Assembly (NCBI GenBank): GCA_023213315.1
Contig: JAKCPI010005643.1
Span: 1 to 64,000 of the forward strand
DNA length: 64,000 bases
From: Euborellia annulipes
Taxonomy: Eukaryota > Arthropoda > Insecta > Dermaptera > Anisolabididae
Direction: 5' to 3'
Shown here: positions 41,550 through 54,088 of the stretch, piece after piece
How the letters are laid out: each line of letters begins with the position of its first letter
How positions within the stretch are numbered: position 1 is the stretch's first letter
Program-made: the position numbers and the translations under genes
Notes under the pieces: generated by a model
The model's input: the letters and a program-made list of their open reading frames with translations, nothing else
What the model was told of the DNA's origin: nothing
Databases searched by the model: none

Positions 41550-43699
41550 TGGTTGACATTTTGAAAATTTTAATATTCTAAATATTTTTTCATTTACATC
41601 TTTTTTATCAACAAGATGTAATTACTGATAATGATGTAATTAATATAATGAACCCTTGAAGGGAAGGAGGAAGTTATTTTATCCAACTTTTGCATTTAGA
41701 TCAATAAAATAGAGTGAGATTTTTATTTTTTTTGTAAATTTCAATTTCTTAAATAAAAAAATCCTGCTTTCTTTCTCACTCACCCCACCAATGAATGACC
41801 TGACTAGCATATTGCATTTCCCACAAATTCTTTTGTTAAGGTTGTGGTGCACGTTTTAATAAAAAATTCTCTCTTTCTCTTTCTCTTTCTCTCTTACTAA
41901 ATTCCAAATGAATAGTTAATTAATTCTTAGCTTGAAAGAAAAAACATAAATTGTAATTTAATTATTTATTTCCTATTTTAAATTAAAATATATTTTTGCA
42001 TTCTTACTCCATGTAATAATTAAACTAAGATATTGTATAATCAAACCATAATGGCCTCTGAAGCCAAAAAGGAAATGAATGCTTTTTATGTAAACATTTG
42101 CTTTGATGATTGTGTCTAACTTCATAGGAATGATTGTAGATGGCTCTGATGTCGTTGTATATGCACGTATCAGTTTCTTAGAGGTTAGTTTTCTTGAGTC
42201 GAAGCAAGCTCACAGTACTTTAAAACGACTGCAGAATTAGGAGTCGAAACGTAGAGTATTTATATTTTTAATAAATAATTAATAACAATATTGATCTATA
42301 ATTAAAAATTCCCATAATAATACAAACCCTAAAGGCCTTAATAAACACATTCTAAATTAAATAATAAATAAATAAATATACTAATGTAAGAGCTATGTAA
42401 AATCTTTAGTCCGTAGTCAAAACCAGAAAATATTCCTCTTTAGAGAGCTTTGTCGGACTTTCTTAAAAACCCTCTAAATTCTGAGATTATAGAATCCAAA
42501 TGAGGAAATTCTCTACAACCATCTGTTCTATAATATAACTACATTCTAAAGAAGATAAGAAAACGTAAATCGAAATGCCGACTTTTAACATTGGTAAAAA
42601 GTGGTTGATTTTCATTACAGTCCATTAATTTTAAATGAAATTGTCAAAAAACCATCAATTTGTTTTGAATGGGTTACCTTAAAAAAAAAAAAAAAAAAAC
42701 TATTAATTATTCAATACAATATAATCTAATAAATATTTTTTTAAAATTATACAAATACATAAAATGATGATCATATCATTTTTTTTCATTAAAAAAAAAA
42801 AAAAAATTTAAATTTAAAATTCAAATTAGATTTAGATTTAAAAAAAATGAAAGAAAAAAAATTTATATTAATTAAAAATGAATGAATATAAATTGAAAAT
42901 TAATTTAGATAAATAATCAAACAGAATAATAATTTTTTTAACATAATCATTTATTTATTTATTTATTTTTCTTTTGACTTTGATATATTAGAAAAATAGA
43001 TGGGAAAAAAAGGCTTTGTGGTGGGGTGAGTGGTTTGTGGGAGGTTGCCTTTCTCTCTCTCTCTCTTGAAAGGAATATATATCCATACGTAACAAGCCCT
43101 TCAGGGTCTTGCTTGATATTTCCTTGTCGTTCGAATAATAAAAAAAAAAAATCTAAATATATTAGAGAGAGAGAGAGGGTGGAAGTAGTATAGTATAGTG
43201 GAACACACACGCACACGCATATAACATTCGGAGTGTGTCTTTGCGAACGTGGCTTTCTACCCTTTTCGTTTTTTAGATGGATTTCCAATAAATACGAGCT
43301 AAACTTTTGAGGGCAAATTGAACGAATCTTAGATATTAACAATTGATAATTTGATATATCGAAATATTTTCTTTTTAATTAGTTATTCAGTATATAGTCA
43401 ATTTATTAAATATCAAAGATCTTAAGAGTTCAAAGGGGATAGAACATTGAATTCCTACATCATATCATATCATATAGGCCTAATTATAGAAAATTTAATT
43501 AGTAATTTTCGTTAGTCCATATTGTAGTGATTTATAAAATTGTTTGTTTTTAAGTAGGGATGTCTTATGCCGGAGGTGGGCATGAAAACATTTACCTCCT
43601 CAAGATTGCCCCTTTTTAAAAATATTTTTAGTAAAATTTGCTTTAATGGCTGGTCCTGGGTTGGAGTGTTTTATGGGCAGGTGGTGCTAGAATAATTGT
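41550..43699. other. AT-rich DNA with microsatellites, no supported gene
   Basis: CT-rich runs at 41870-41895 and 43050-43066, (GA)n at 43163-43178. tgcagaattaggagtcgaaacg near 42229 may be a decayed Penelope terminus. The window's longest frame, 127 codons on minus 42959-43342, passes through these repeats and is not called. Confidence 0.35.
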
Positions 43700-44073
43700 T
43701 TACAAAAATCTGGTGTGACTGATAGTACCAGATTTTTTGTGTCGACATATATTTAGTTTCCGACAGTACGACACATTCAAAAATCAATTATTTTTTAGAT
43801 TCTCTTTAAAATGTATATTCTCATTTTGTCATTGAAATCTTCTGAAGACCACTTTACTCTTGCACTCCATAGAAAAGATAGGAGAAATGGTTGTCATGGT
43901 AACAAAATATAAATATTTTCCCATATAAATTTTACATCTTGAAATGTACCGTATTTTCGGAAACTAAATACATGTCGACACAAAAAATCTGGTGTGCCAA
44001 GCACAGTACACAACTTCCGAATACCGAAGGTAAGAGAAAGTTGTGTGCTGTGCGCCATCACACCAGATTTTTA
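43700..44073. mobile_element. two DINE-like fragments joined head to head
   Basis: 43700-43772 is a minus-strand terminal hairpin (loop collapsed to tgatagta) plus gtttccgacagtacgacac. At 43774 the sequence switches to a plus-strand copy (aaatcaattattttttagat) that runs to a full terminal hairpin ending 44072. Confidence 0.8.
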
Positions 44074-44830
44074 AAAATGAATAAATAAAAAGCCCGTGAC
44101 CCGTGGTTCTGAAATTTTGAATTTCAAAAAAACAAGTTCTTTAGTGATACATAGCAGTGTTTAAATCTGGGAATAGACAAACTACTTCAAAAATAAAATT
44201 TATTAAACGAAAAAATGAAAATTATTTTTTTTTTCAATTTTCTTTTTGTTAATTTTTTCGGAATTTTATAAAAAATGTTTTATTAATTATATTTCACATG
44301 GGAAATATTGGTTAAAATCGATCAAACAGAAATACTACCACTTTATTTAAATTTTTTAATTTATTTATTCTTCTCCCAAAATCAGAATTTTGTCTTTTTC
44401 TAATCCTTATTTTGACCTTTATCTTCCATGAAATTATTAACAAGGAAAGATGAGAAGTTCATATCAAATTTTTTAGTAGAACAAATATTTGAATCTTGAT
44501 TAAATACAACTTTATACTTTTTAAGCAAACATTATTATACTCCGAAATAGGATAGGCTACCTTTGCTTTTCTTGTTTATTTTAATGACCAATATTTATAA
44601 TTGGAATAATAATCCAACCTTGAACAAAAATAAATTTTCGAGTTTTTCATGTTGCCGCTCTCTCTTCTTGTTTATCCCTCAATAAAATCATTGTACAAAC
44701 AATTAAGATAAAGTGAATATCGAATTCATCCCCTCACCCCTTTTCTGCCCCATTCTCATTCCCGATCCAATCATTTTATAGCTCTAATGGGTTCAATGAT
44801 AATCCTTATCAAAGCATACGACAAACTGAT

Positions 44831-44862
<32 letters not shown>

Positions 44863-45360
44863 TCTCATTTTTTTTATTAATAAAAAAAATTGAGCGACGC
44901 CCAAAAAACAAATTTCATGAAATTTTTCATTATTAAAAATCCTATAATACTAATCACTCACTTAAACAGTTTTTACGTTGGTTACTTTCAAAAAATGTTT
45001 TTTAATCACGCCAAGTTAGTATAAACAAGTTTGATACTTTTATTTCATATAACAGTGCTGCAGGATTAAAAATAGAAAACCAAAAATGTTCAAAGAAATA
45101 AATATTTAAAAATGTTAAAAAAAAGGAATATATAATTTATTGCTTGTTATTAATAAGTGGGAGTGAGTGAGATAAATTTATTTTCGATTGGGTTTTTATA
45201 AAGTTACTCATTGAGATAATAAAACAAAGAATCTCGCAAGAAAACAAACAGAATGATGATGAATTGGACTCTGGATAAATCAAATAGGAAGAGGAAAATA
45301 ATTTTTTTTTAATAAAGCAATCCAGCAGCCTATCAAAATTTTTTAATCTAAATGAAATAA
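44074..45360. other. AT-rich DNA, (CT)n at 44831-44859, nothing else recognised
   Basis: No splice-flanked open frame of note. Confidence 0.35.
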
Positions 45361-45930
45361 TATCGCGCGTCTCGAAAAATCGTTAAACTCTGAATGAGAA
45401 GCTGGTTACTTTGGGCGGTAAGAGATGGCGTTAGTTCTCCCCATAGGGAAACAAGCGTTTTATTAAAGATTCCATCTAATTAATTAAAGGCAAAAAATTA
45501 ATTATTTTTTAACACAATTATTTCTAATTTAGAAATCTATAAGATCCAGTGGCGTCATTTTGGGGGGGGGGGGGGCAAGGGCTCCGACTTTTTAAAAATT
45601 TTCTATTATTCTTAATAAAATATTTAAAAATATTTCAAAATATATCTACGAGTATAAAAACTGTATAGAATTAAACAATTAATTAATTTTTTTAACCGCC
45701 CCCCCCCTCCATTCAAGAAAAAGTTGAAATGACGTCACTGATAAGATCTAGAGCGAATTTTAAAAAAATATCTTTTATTTAATGTGATTAATCTAAAAAA
45801 AAATAAAAAAAATTCGAATATCAAATAAAGGGCTTCTCTAAGTCGTGGATATTTTAAATAGTTTTAATTAAAAAAAAAAGTTTGACAATGAACTCATAAG
45901 CTGAAAAATACTTTAAAAATCCCCTCAGAG
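45361..45930 (+). mobile_element. TTAA-family MITE (as 20806), decayed, with hAT insertion
   Basis: gcgcgtctcgaaaaatcg, taagagatggcgttagt, aattaattaaaggcaaaaaa, then after the hAT MITE, aaatatcttttatttaatg, agggcttct, attttaaatagttttaat. Terminal TTAA motifs are lost. Confidence 0.75.
45547..45740. mobile_element. hAT-type MITE with 8-bp target duplication
   Basis: cagtggcgtcattttgggg to tgaaatgacgtcactg. ATAAGATC is duplicated at 45539-45546 and 45741-45748. Confidence 0.85.
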
Positions 45931-46497
45931 AAACTTAAGTTCCGACGCTTATTGACAACATATTTTTTACAAAACCATTATATTTCTAATAATTAAAATT
46001 AAGAATTAAACTTTTTAATTTAAACGAGGATATCTTAGCATTTTTGAAAGTTATTCAATTGATTTATAATTAAATTTAATCAAATTTTAGGCCCTTTTGA
46101 TTTCTGAGGTTCCGGTATGGCATGATAATGAAAAAGAATTATTTTCTACCTTAAGATTTTAATTTAAATCGAAAATGGAAATTTTTTACTGAGTAAGCTC
46201 AATCAATGAGATAGACAAACGAGAAGTTAATTGAAAATAACGAATTCGTCAATTTAAATTACAAATACAATATCTTTTTTTTTTTTAATGAATACTTCAG
46301 AAAAACAAAATTTATTTCTAAAAAATACTATATCTATTTTCATTAAAAAAAATAATAATTAAAAATAAAATTTTCCCCATCTCTCTCTCTCTCTCTGTTT
46401 CATTTAAAGCAATGAAAAATGATCAGAAATAAAAGGTAATGGTATAAAAAAAGCATCAGTAGCACTGATGTAGCTCTGTATATGTGTTGGTAAATTG
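45931..46497. other. AT-rich DNA, (CT)n at about 46380-46396
   Basis: Nothing recognised. Confidence 0.3.
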
Positions 46498-46815
46498 CAA
46501 TCGATATGAGTTCTATTAAGCACCCTCCCCCACCGGATCATCGTCATCAGAGAGAGAAGGGGAATGGAATCATCATCCCTACCCTATATATACATGTATA
46601 TATATACATTTTCCCTCTGAGTGAAGGGGTAGTGCTAGCGGCTAGGGCAGTGCCACTGAAATGCGGAAAAACGCCTGGAACGGAAATTAGAACACAACCA
46701 CATACTATGAGGAGAAGTGAGAGAGAGGATCATGACGATAATCGGCTACTCTACTCCCCCCCCCTCCTATCTCTTCTTTTTATCACTATCTCGTTCTCTT
46801 TCACCACCTCTTAGA
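46498..46815 (+). other. less AT-rich patch with a 102-codon frame, uncertain
   Basis: ATG at 46507 opens 102 codons (MSSIKHPPPPDHRHQREK…). The region has higher GC, GA tracts and a tatatacatgtatatata palindrome. Amino-acid make-up (Pro, His, Arg, Ser/Phe-rich end) follows the local base bias and no domain is seen. It could be an untranslated leader or promoter. Confidence 0.2.
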
Positions 46816-47139
46816 AAAATATTTAATCAAGTTTAAATTAAATTATTATTAGCATGTTAATTTTTTTTTTTATTAAATTAATTAAATTTCCACACTCACA
46901 CTCACATATACAACCAGAATATATTCATTATTCAAAGATCTAATATTAAACTTCAAATAAAAAAATAAGAGAAAATAAAAAATAAATAAAATTTTTACGT
47001 TCATATGATTTTCACATTAAACCAAATTTTAATTAAATATTTTTTCAAATAGAGTAAAATTCATTAATGAATTTAAATTCGGGGATATGAATTTGCCCGA
47101 ATGTCTAGAATTTAGTTTAAAAAAATCAATCGTATAGAT

Positions 47140-47447
47140 GGCAACGAGGAATGAGCGTGTGGAACGTCCCATCGGTACATTCAATTTAATTTCATTGAAA
47201 TCTTCTGAAGACCACTTTACTTTTGTGCTTCATAGGAAGGATAGGAGAAATGGTTGCCATGGTAATAAAATATAAATATTATTCTGTTTATAAATTTTAC
47301 ATCTTGAATTCAAAATTACCGTACTGTCGGAAACTAAATATATCACGACACAAAAAAATCTGGTGTGACAAGCACAGAACACAACTTTCGAATTCTGAAG
47401 GTAAGAGAAAGTTGTGTGCTGTGCGACCAGTCACACCAAATTTTTTG
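47140..47447 (+). mobile_element. DINE-like element, 3' third, preceded by a shared motif
   Basis: 47145-47165 (gcgtgtggaacgtcccatcgg) is the inverse of 16990-17015. From about 47195 (ttgaaatcttctgaagacc) the DINE copy continues to an intact terminal hairpin ending ccaaattttttg. Confidence 0.8.
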
Positions 47448-47740
47448 ACAGTTGTATATTTTGACGCGGCACGAGTTACGTCATCATCATAAACATCTAT
47501 CAAGTCACGTGACTTTTTTTTTACGATTATAGGGTTATGTGGCACATCGATTTACATTAATTTTTCATTTCAAATCGAAAGAAATATGTCTCATAACGTT
47601 CAGACACCAAATAAAATGTTTATTTACTATTAAAATGTTTAATGTCAAGAAAATCCACAGTGAGAGCGTCCCTTTTAATTTACTACTGTAAATTCATTCC
47701 TACTATTAGTGTTTTAGTTTTTTTTTTTTGTTGGTGGAAG

Positions 47741-47825
47741 AAGCGCTCCATGGCTCCCGGGAATCGAACCCAGGATCTCCAGCCTTTCTGAGGCATCTGT
47801 GTGTTAATTATTGTGTTATCTCATT
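47741..47825 (-). repeat. SINE-3 tRNA-like head
   Basis: Minus: tgcctcagaaaggctggag, atcctgggttcgattcccg, ggagccatgg. Matches the heads at 18003-18158. B box perfect. Confidence 0.6.
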
Positions 47826-48034
47826 TTTTTTAAAGGACTCACTTTCAAAATAAATGTTCTATATTTGTTGATTTTTTGCACTAAAAAACTTTCCCAATTT
47901 CTATGTATTTCATTCACTAAATTTTTGAAGCATACAGGTATTTATAGTTGATCTTTCCTTATTTTCCTTTCAATTTTTTATTAAATTTTATTTATTATTC
48001 TAATATTGAGGTTATCTTATAATAAATAATGTAT

Positions 48035-48078
<44 letters not shown>

Positions 48079-48579
48079 TATTATTCACTTACCAATATTT
48101 GATTATTATATTTTATATAAAACAAAAAAAGAAAAAAATTCCCTTTTAAAATTTAATATTAATATTGAATGGGTGGAAAATTAAATAAAATAAAAATTCT
48201 CTTCTCTTTCTCTCTTTTTTTTTATATTTTAACCTAAAAGTTTATCCAATAATTTAATTATTATTAAATGTTCATATTAACCTTAACTTAACCTCCCCCC
48301 GGCCAAAACCTTGTTTGAACAAAACTCTCTCCCCTCCCCCATACCCATCCTTTCTTTTCTTTTACCCCCATGGATTATATAATAGAAATTCAATTTGGTT
48401 CTAAACATCAATAATTGGGCTGTTATCAAAAACATTCAAAAACTTATTTTTTTAACAAATTGATCTTCACATGATTCTCTTATGATTCTGGGTGTGAGAA
48501 TAAATAAACATGTTTTTACTAATACATAGAAGAATATTACTGGATATATTGTTACGTTTTAATGAATAGATCTTATAAT
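47826..48579. other. AT-rich DNA with a 35-bp poly-T at about 48038-48072
   Basis: Nothing recognised. Confidence 0.35.
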
Positions 48580-48711
48580 TTATATATAGACAAATTTACA
48601 TCTGTCCGTCAGATCATTCGTCTGTTGAACAACTTCCAGTTGGAATTTCAAAATGAAGTTTGCAATCTTATAGCGCACGTAATGTTTAGTTCTGAAAAAA
48701 TACTCTGATCC
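48580..48711 (+). mobile_element. Helitron Hel-2, 5' fragment
   Basis: atatatagacaaatttacat, ctgtccgtcagatcattcg, acaacttccagttggaattt, aaaaaatactctgatcc align with the start of 30957-32010. Confidence 0.65.
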
Positions 48712-48712
48712 C

Positions 48713-49140
48713 TTTTTACTTTCTCTTACCTATATATATGTTAATATATAGAGATAGAAAGTATTGGATTCATGTCAATGTCAGGATTCATGTCATGTCA
48801 ATTCGATGTCGAGAATTTGATGGATATACACGTTTTGACAATCCTATATCTATAATATATAAACAAACTCATCACTCAGATAATTTTAATCATCCACATA
48901 CTTATTATTACTTTCTCTTACCTCTATATATATATGTTAATATATAGAAAGAGAAACAATTGGATTCATGACAAAAATTCGATGTCGAGATTTTGATGGA
49001 TATACACGTTTTGAGGTCTCCTGAATCTACAAAAGTGGTTTTCGCGACATGGTCTGTCTGTCTGTGTGTGTGTGTGTCTGTGAACAAAATACCTCAAGAA
49101 CGAAAAGAGCTAGGAGGTTGAAATGTTATATTTAAATTAG
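48713..49140 (+). mobile_element. two DINE-like 5' fragments in tandem
   Basis: 48713-48836 holds the start hairpin and a partly duplicated gattcatgtcatgtcaattc block, ending at acacgttttgac. 48906-49140 restarts with a new start hairpin, tgtcgagattttgatgga, a GTCTGTGTGT microsatellite and gagctaggaggttgaaatg. Confidence 0.8.
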
Positions 49141-49242
49141 ACACCTTAAGACCCGATTTTCTGTTGGTGCATCGCTCTAAGTTCAATTGTAAGGTGTAAG
49201 AAGAGCTTGAGACCTGATATGTGTTGGTGCAACTGGGCATAC
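49141..49242. mobile_element. right-end fragment of the GCCCAGTTGCACCAAC element
   Basis: gacccgattttctgttggtg, agagcttgagacctgatat, gtgttggtgcaactgggcat. Same end as 15398. Confidence 0.75.
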
Positions 49243-50087
49243 TGCGATACTTGGGTATATCTTTTTGCATACTATTATGCATTATTGTTATTCAGTTATT
49301 CAAATAGTTGCAAAAATACACACAAAGAAAAAACAAAAATAAAAATAGGAGGTGGATTTAGAGGTAGAAATTGTGATAAAATCATCCCTTCTGATAATAA
49401 GTTGACTGTGAGTGTATTTAAATACTTCAATTTAATCAGACTAAGTGGACATATTTGTAATACTGAATTAGATTAGTAAAAAAAGCAAAAATTCACGTTT
49501 ATTAAGGACTAATGATGTCATTTTTACTTGATAAAAAGTATTAATAAAAATCTTAATTTTATGTATCATCATTTACATATTAGTTATTAAATTAATTAAA
49601 TACGTCTCTTCCAGAAAGTATTTTAATCAAGCAAATTGATGGAATATTTTATAATTTATATTTATCATGTGAGAGCAAAGTTTAGTTTTTTTTTTTTTTT
49701 TCGAAATTAAGTCAAACGAAATAGGAGTTGTTGAATAACATCAATCGTGATTTATATCAATAACTTCTTTTATAGTTATAGCATGTTATGACAATGACAA
49801 CGCCCATCATCAATGGAAAAATTTTTTTCACGTCGTCCTTTAGTTAAAATTCAATAGAGAAAGGATTTTAGAGTATCTACGTTAAGTTTATTATTATTTA
49901 TGATGATAAAAATACCTTTATGATTTATACAATGGAAAATTCAAAATAGTTATTATTTATTTTGCAAGATCAAGGATGGAGAAAATAATCAAAATCTTAA
50001 ATTCAATTGTATACTTCCCTGATCAGAATTTTTATATGTTGTACTTATGGACTGAATTTTCACTGAATATACCATCATCCGTATCTA
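49243..50087. other. AT-rich DNA, no supported gene
   Basis: An 89-codon plus-strand frame (49207-49476) begins inside the transposon end and has no splice support. Confidence 0.3.
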
Positions 50088-50265
50088 GGGGGTGCCGGGG
50101 GGTCTGGTCCCCCAGAAAGCTCCTTGCCCCAAGAAAAATTGAAGGGGGCCATGGGACCAACTATCCTCCGGTGGGCCTGGAAAGCCCCATATTTTCTCAA
50201 TTTTTCTTGGGGCAAGGAGCTTTCTGGAGGGGCCAGGCCCCCCGGCACCCCCCCCCTAGATACGC
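50088..50265. mobile_element. hAT-type foldback MITE (arms ~70 bp)
   Basis: ctagggggtgccggggggtc, ctggtcccccagaaagctcc, ttgccccaagaaaaattg form the left arm, mirrored by caatttttcttggggcaagg, agctttctggaggggcc, ccccccggcacccccc. The middle matches 34314-34462. Reading frames on both strands here are palindrome artefacts. Confidence 0.75.
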
Positions 50266-51281
50266 CCATGTTTCTAAGCTTTTACTTGACGCTTCAAATT
50301 CTTCAGTAGTTGAATACACAACTAATTTCTAATTTTTTCAAGATAAATGGAATTTTCTCGATTTTCATCATCTCCAACTATTATTATTATTATTTTTTCT
50401 TCAATTTTCTAGAATCTCGGACAGTCCTGGAAGAATTTAAGAGCACCGTCATGATAAATGAGCGGAGAAAAAAAATTTTTTTTTTTTAATTAAAAAAAAA
50501 AAAAAATAGAATGCGAAATAATCCCACTCTGAAATTTTCAGAGCATTTGTAGAAAAAATCAAAGTGTTTTATAAAAAAAAAAAAATAAAATAAAAAAAAG
50601 TGTCATTCATCCCGAAATTTTTGTTTTTTCCGAAAATGTCAAAAAAAAAAACGTTCAAGATGAATCTGTAAAATTTTGTCATATTTATTTCTGAAAAGTA
50701 CATTTAAAGACAAAATTTCAAAAAAAAAAAAAAAACAGCCCCGATAAGTTAATTTTTGTCAATTTTATGGTTATTTAAAAAAAAGACGATGTTTTTTGAA
50801 AATGCTATAACTTTTTTTTGGCTGGGTCGAAAAATCTGAAAAAATTCTCAGACACGTTTTCAATAGGGTATAAAAAGATGACAAAGTTTCAGCCAAATCA
50901 AAAATGGTCGGGTTCAAAAGTGGTCGAGTTGGCGTGGAATGCCCCGCCCCATATATATTAATGCTCTACATACTAACTTAGTATTATCTGATCTACAGTA
51001 ATAGGAGAATTAAATCCAAGTAAGATAACACAAGGTTTTTTTGTTTCAATAATTTATTAATAATACCTATTTCGATAATTCTATTAAATTATAATGTTTC
51101 AACTAGAACCAACGGTACCTGTTTAAAATTAATTATTATTTGATCATTAATTAATATATTTTTGTCTATTCTTCAAAACTCCTTTATTTTAATTAACATC
51201 ATCACTAATACCATATCATTTTTTCCTAATTTGAATATAGTCTATATTATATTCATAATCATTATAATTTCAATTTCATTA
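50266..51281. other. AT-rich DNA with an unclassified repeat-like block at 50720-50955
   Basis: 50720-50955 ends tggcgtggaatgccccgccc and holds short A-runs and aaaatgctataactttt. It reads like non-coding transposon sequence, but no second copy is in the window. 51075-51165 is the dispersed repeat shared with 2520-2660. Confidence 0.3.
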
Positions 51282-51364
51282 CAGGTGATGGGAAGGAGGA
51301 GGGGGAGGGGAGTAAAAAAAGGGGAAGAGCTCTTTTGTATTTCTGAACATTTCATTTATACATG
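51282..51364 (+). CDS. weak candidate terminal exon
   Basis: Acceptor tttcaatttcattacag ends about 51284. Two frames stay open to a stop: VMGRRRGRGVKKGEELF… and GDGKEEGEGSKKRGRAL…. Purine-rich low complexity makes this unreliable. Confidence 0.15.
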
Positions 51365-51732
51365 AGGCTTTAATTAAATATGAGTCCTAGCTGTTGTTGT
51401 TGTTGCTTAAAGATGGCGGAACATTCAAGTTAGGATAATTAATTTGAGAGACAGAAAAGGCGGTGATGGTGAGGTGGGAGTAGAAGGTGTTGTATTTGTT
51501 TTTAGAAATTCAACGTGAAATAATAAAAGGAGATAAATCTATAAAAAGCTTTTCATTAAAAAATTTTTAAAAATTTATTTTGTATTGAGATTATTGCAGA
51601 ATATGGAATAATGTATAATTCATCATAATTTTATATATACAAGCTTAATTAAAATAGAAATTTTGTTTTATGAAAATTAAATACATTTCCAATAAATTTA
51701 TTATTTTCTGACAAAAAAAAATGCACTAGTTA
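51365..51732. other. AT-rich DNA, nothing recognised
   Basis: gttgttgttgttgct run near 51393. Confidence 0.3.
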
Positions 51733-51896
51733 TTACTTTCTCTTACCCATGTATATATGTAATATTTAACCTATATATAAAGTATTTATGACAAAAATTT
51801 GATGTCGATATTTTGATTGAATTACACGTTTTGAGGTCCCCTGAATCCAAAAAAGTGGTTTTCGCGACATGATCTGTCTGTGTGTCACAGTAAATA
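51733..51896 (+). mobile_element. DINE-like element, 5' fragment
   Basis: attactttctcttaccc, gatgtcgatattttgat, cacgttttgaggtcccctga, ggttttcgcgacatgatctg, ending at gtctgtgtgtcacag. Confidence 0.8.
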
Positions 51897-51935
51897 TCAA
51901 AATACCTAAAATTGTGTATTGTTGACAATTATTTG

Positions 51936-52010
51936 CCCTGATGAAGCTCGTGGCAGACGACCGAAACGTCGGCAAGTCAAAATTAAATAAAAGATTTTTT
52001 TATTTAATCT
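51936..52010 (+). repeat. Penelope-like terminus with hammerhead-like core
   Basis: CTGATGA at 51939, a stem gctcgt / acgacc with one mismatch, CGAAACG, tcggcaagtc, then aattaaataaaa. Similar order to 27108-27152. Confidence 0.5.
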
Positions 52011-52056
52011 CCTGACTGCAAAGTTCCTTCGGTTTCCTGATTAAATCTCCACAGCT

Positions 52057-52321
52057 CAAGGGCGGATACAAGGGGGGGGGGTAAAGGGGGTAATTACCCC
52101 CCCCCCCCGAGATTCGAAAAAAATACCTTAAAAAATTTATTTTGAATGTAAATTTTTTAAAATTAATACTTAAAAATTTGATGTGTATTTATATTCTGGC
52201 AAACAAGTATAGAATCCGCTTTTAAATTACCGAAATTAGAAAAAAAATAGTGTGCTGTGCGACGAGTCACACCAGATTACCCCCCCCCCCCCCCCGAGAA
52301 ACATCTCTGGATCCGCCCTTG
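52057..52321. mobile_element. hAT-type MITE with 8-bp target duplication
   Basis: caagggcggatacaagggg to ctctggatccgcccttg. CCACAGCT is duplicated at 52049-52056 and 52322-52329. It contains a DINE remnant (gtgtgctgtgcgacgagtca) between C-runs. Confidence 0.85.
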
Positions 52322-52329
52322 CCACAGCT

Positions 52330-53253
52330 ATACTCACTTCTATGTAATTTAATGAATATTTTGTGAGGAATAAATGCATTCCTGGTAATCGTTTACCAGA
52401 GAAACACATTTTACATTATGGTTGCCTAACTGCAAGGCAAAACATTTAAAGTAAGAAGAAACTTTTTTACTTTTTAAAGAGTAAATCAGTTTTGTTCTTT
52501 TAATATTAGATTCTTATCACCTTTCACAAAAGTTTCTTTGTTTTTCGCTTTGTCCATCACTCTTTAGTGAAGATGAAAGAAAAGGGTGCCTCAAAATAAC
52601 AGAAACACTTAAAGAAATAACAACCTCTTCATGTGAATAAAGGTTAGAAAGTTTTGATCAATTTGTCAATTGGCAAAAAAGATATTAAAATAGTTAACAT
52701 CTTTTTTTTTAATCTAAAATTAACTCATTAGTTTCTGTTTAATTAATTTTACGACTAAAAATAAATCGTTAAAATAAATTGAACGAGTTTTAATTTTTAT
52801 TAAATTTTTTAAAGTCTTTTTTTTGTACTTATTTAATAAATCTCTTGGATAATCTTTTTAAAATTATCTCTAACAAAAACTATAAAAGTTTTATTATTGT
52901 TCTGTGTTGGTTTCTGTGTTTTATTTTAATTATAAATTCAAATAAGTGAATTTTTATTTTATTTTTTTTCATAGTCAAAGTATATTATATAAATTAATAT
53001 AAAAATATTTTACATACATAACCTCAATTCGAACTAGATTTTTTTTTTATAGAAAATTAATTTTGTAACTCTACTTTATATCATGTCCCCTTTACACACG
53101 GTTACTTTTATTTGTCTTTTTTTTAACAATAAAAATATTGAATGTAATTTTTGCTGTTATTAAAAAAAAATAGTCATTAAACTTTGCATAAACGACAAGA
53201 GAGAAGGGAAGACTAGAATAGGAGGAGAAGTAAACCGTTCTTAGATTTAAAAA
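52330..53253. other. AT-rich DNA, nothing recognised
   Basis: No exon candidate with both splice sites. Confidence 0.3.
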
Positions 53254-53938
53254 GTAATCGAAAGTTGTGTTCTATGCAGTACACCAGATTTTTTGTGTTG
53301 AGATATATTTAGTTCCCGACAGTACATTACATTTGAATTCAAGAAAAATTTATAAACATGGGAGAATATTTATATAGAGCATCTAAAAAATAGCTATTTA
53401 TGAATTTTAAACAAAATCGTTGGTGCGAATTTTGAAAAAATAGAAAAATATTTATATTTTGTTACCATGGCAACCATTTCTTCTATCTTTCCCATGAAAT
53501 ACAAGAGTAAAATGATTTTCAGAAGATTTCAATAGCAAAATGAGAATATACATTTTAAAGAGCATCTAAAAAATAATTGATTTTTGAATTTTAATCAAAA
53601 TCGGGGATAGAGCGAATTTTGAGAAAATCGAAAAAACTTGAAAAAGTACATCAGTAAAGTACTATTACTTTTTGGCCGATTTTGTTTAAAAGCTTATTTA
53701 CACGAGGTCGGGACGTGCATAACTTAAATATAAAATTTCAACCTCGTAGCTCTTTTCCTTCATGGTTAAAAATGTCCACACACACACACATATACAGACC
53801 AATTTGCGCGACCCATTTTTTTGGACACAGGGTACCTCAAAACATGGATATCCATCAAAATCTCGACATCGAATTTTTGACATGATCGCAATACTTTCTC
53901 TCTATATATCATATATAGGGTCAGAGAAAGTAAAAATT
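53254..53938 (-). mobile_element. DINE-like element, nearly full length, internally duplicated
   Basis: Terminal hairpin lost its outer arm. The aatatttatattttgttacc region occurs twice (53365 and 53447) around a displaced gagcatctaaaaaatag block. CACACACA microsatellite at 53777. Start hairpin ends gtcagagaaagt. Confidence 0.85.
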
Positions 53939-54088
53939 ATTAAAAATTAAAAATTGATATTATTACCCATAATTTAAATAATTTATTATAAATTAAAATA
54001 ATTAATTTAAAAAACTAATTTTTTTACCTTTCAATTTAATTTACAATTTAATTTTACATATAATTAATAGTTTTTTCTTTCATTTCAG

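Noticed and set aside
42959..43342. Longest uninterrupted frame (127 codons, minus)
   Set aside because: Runs through CT/GA/CA microsatellites and T-runs, has no splice or start context and no recognisable domain.
46506..46814. 102-codon plus-strand frame
   Set aside because: Composition follows local base bias; kept only as an uncertain patch, not a gene.
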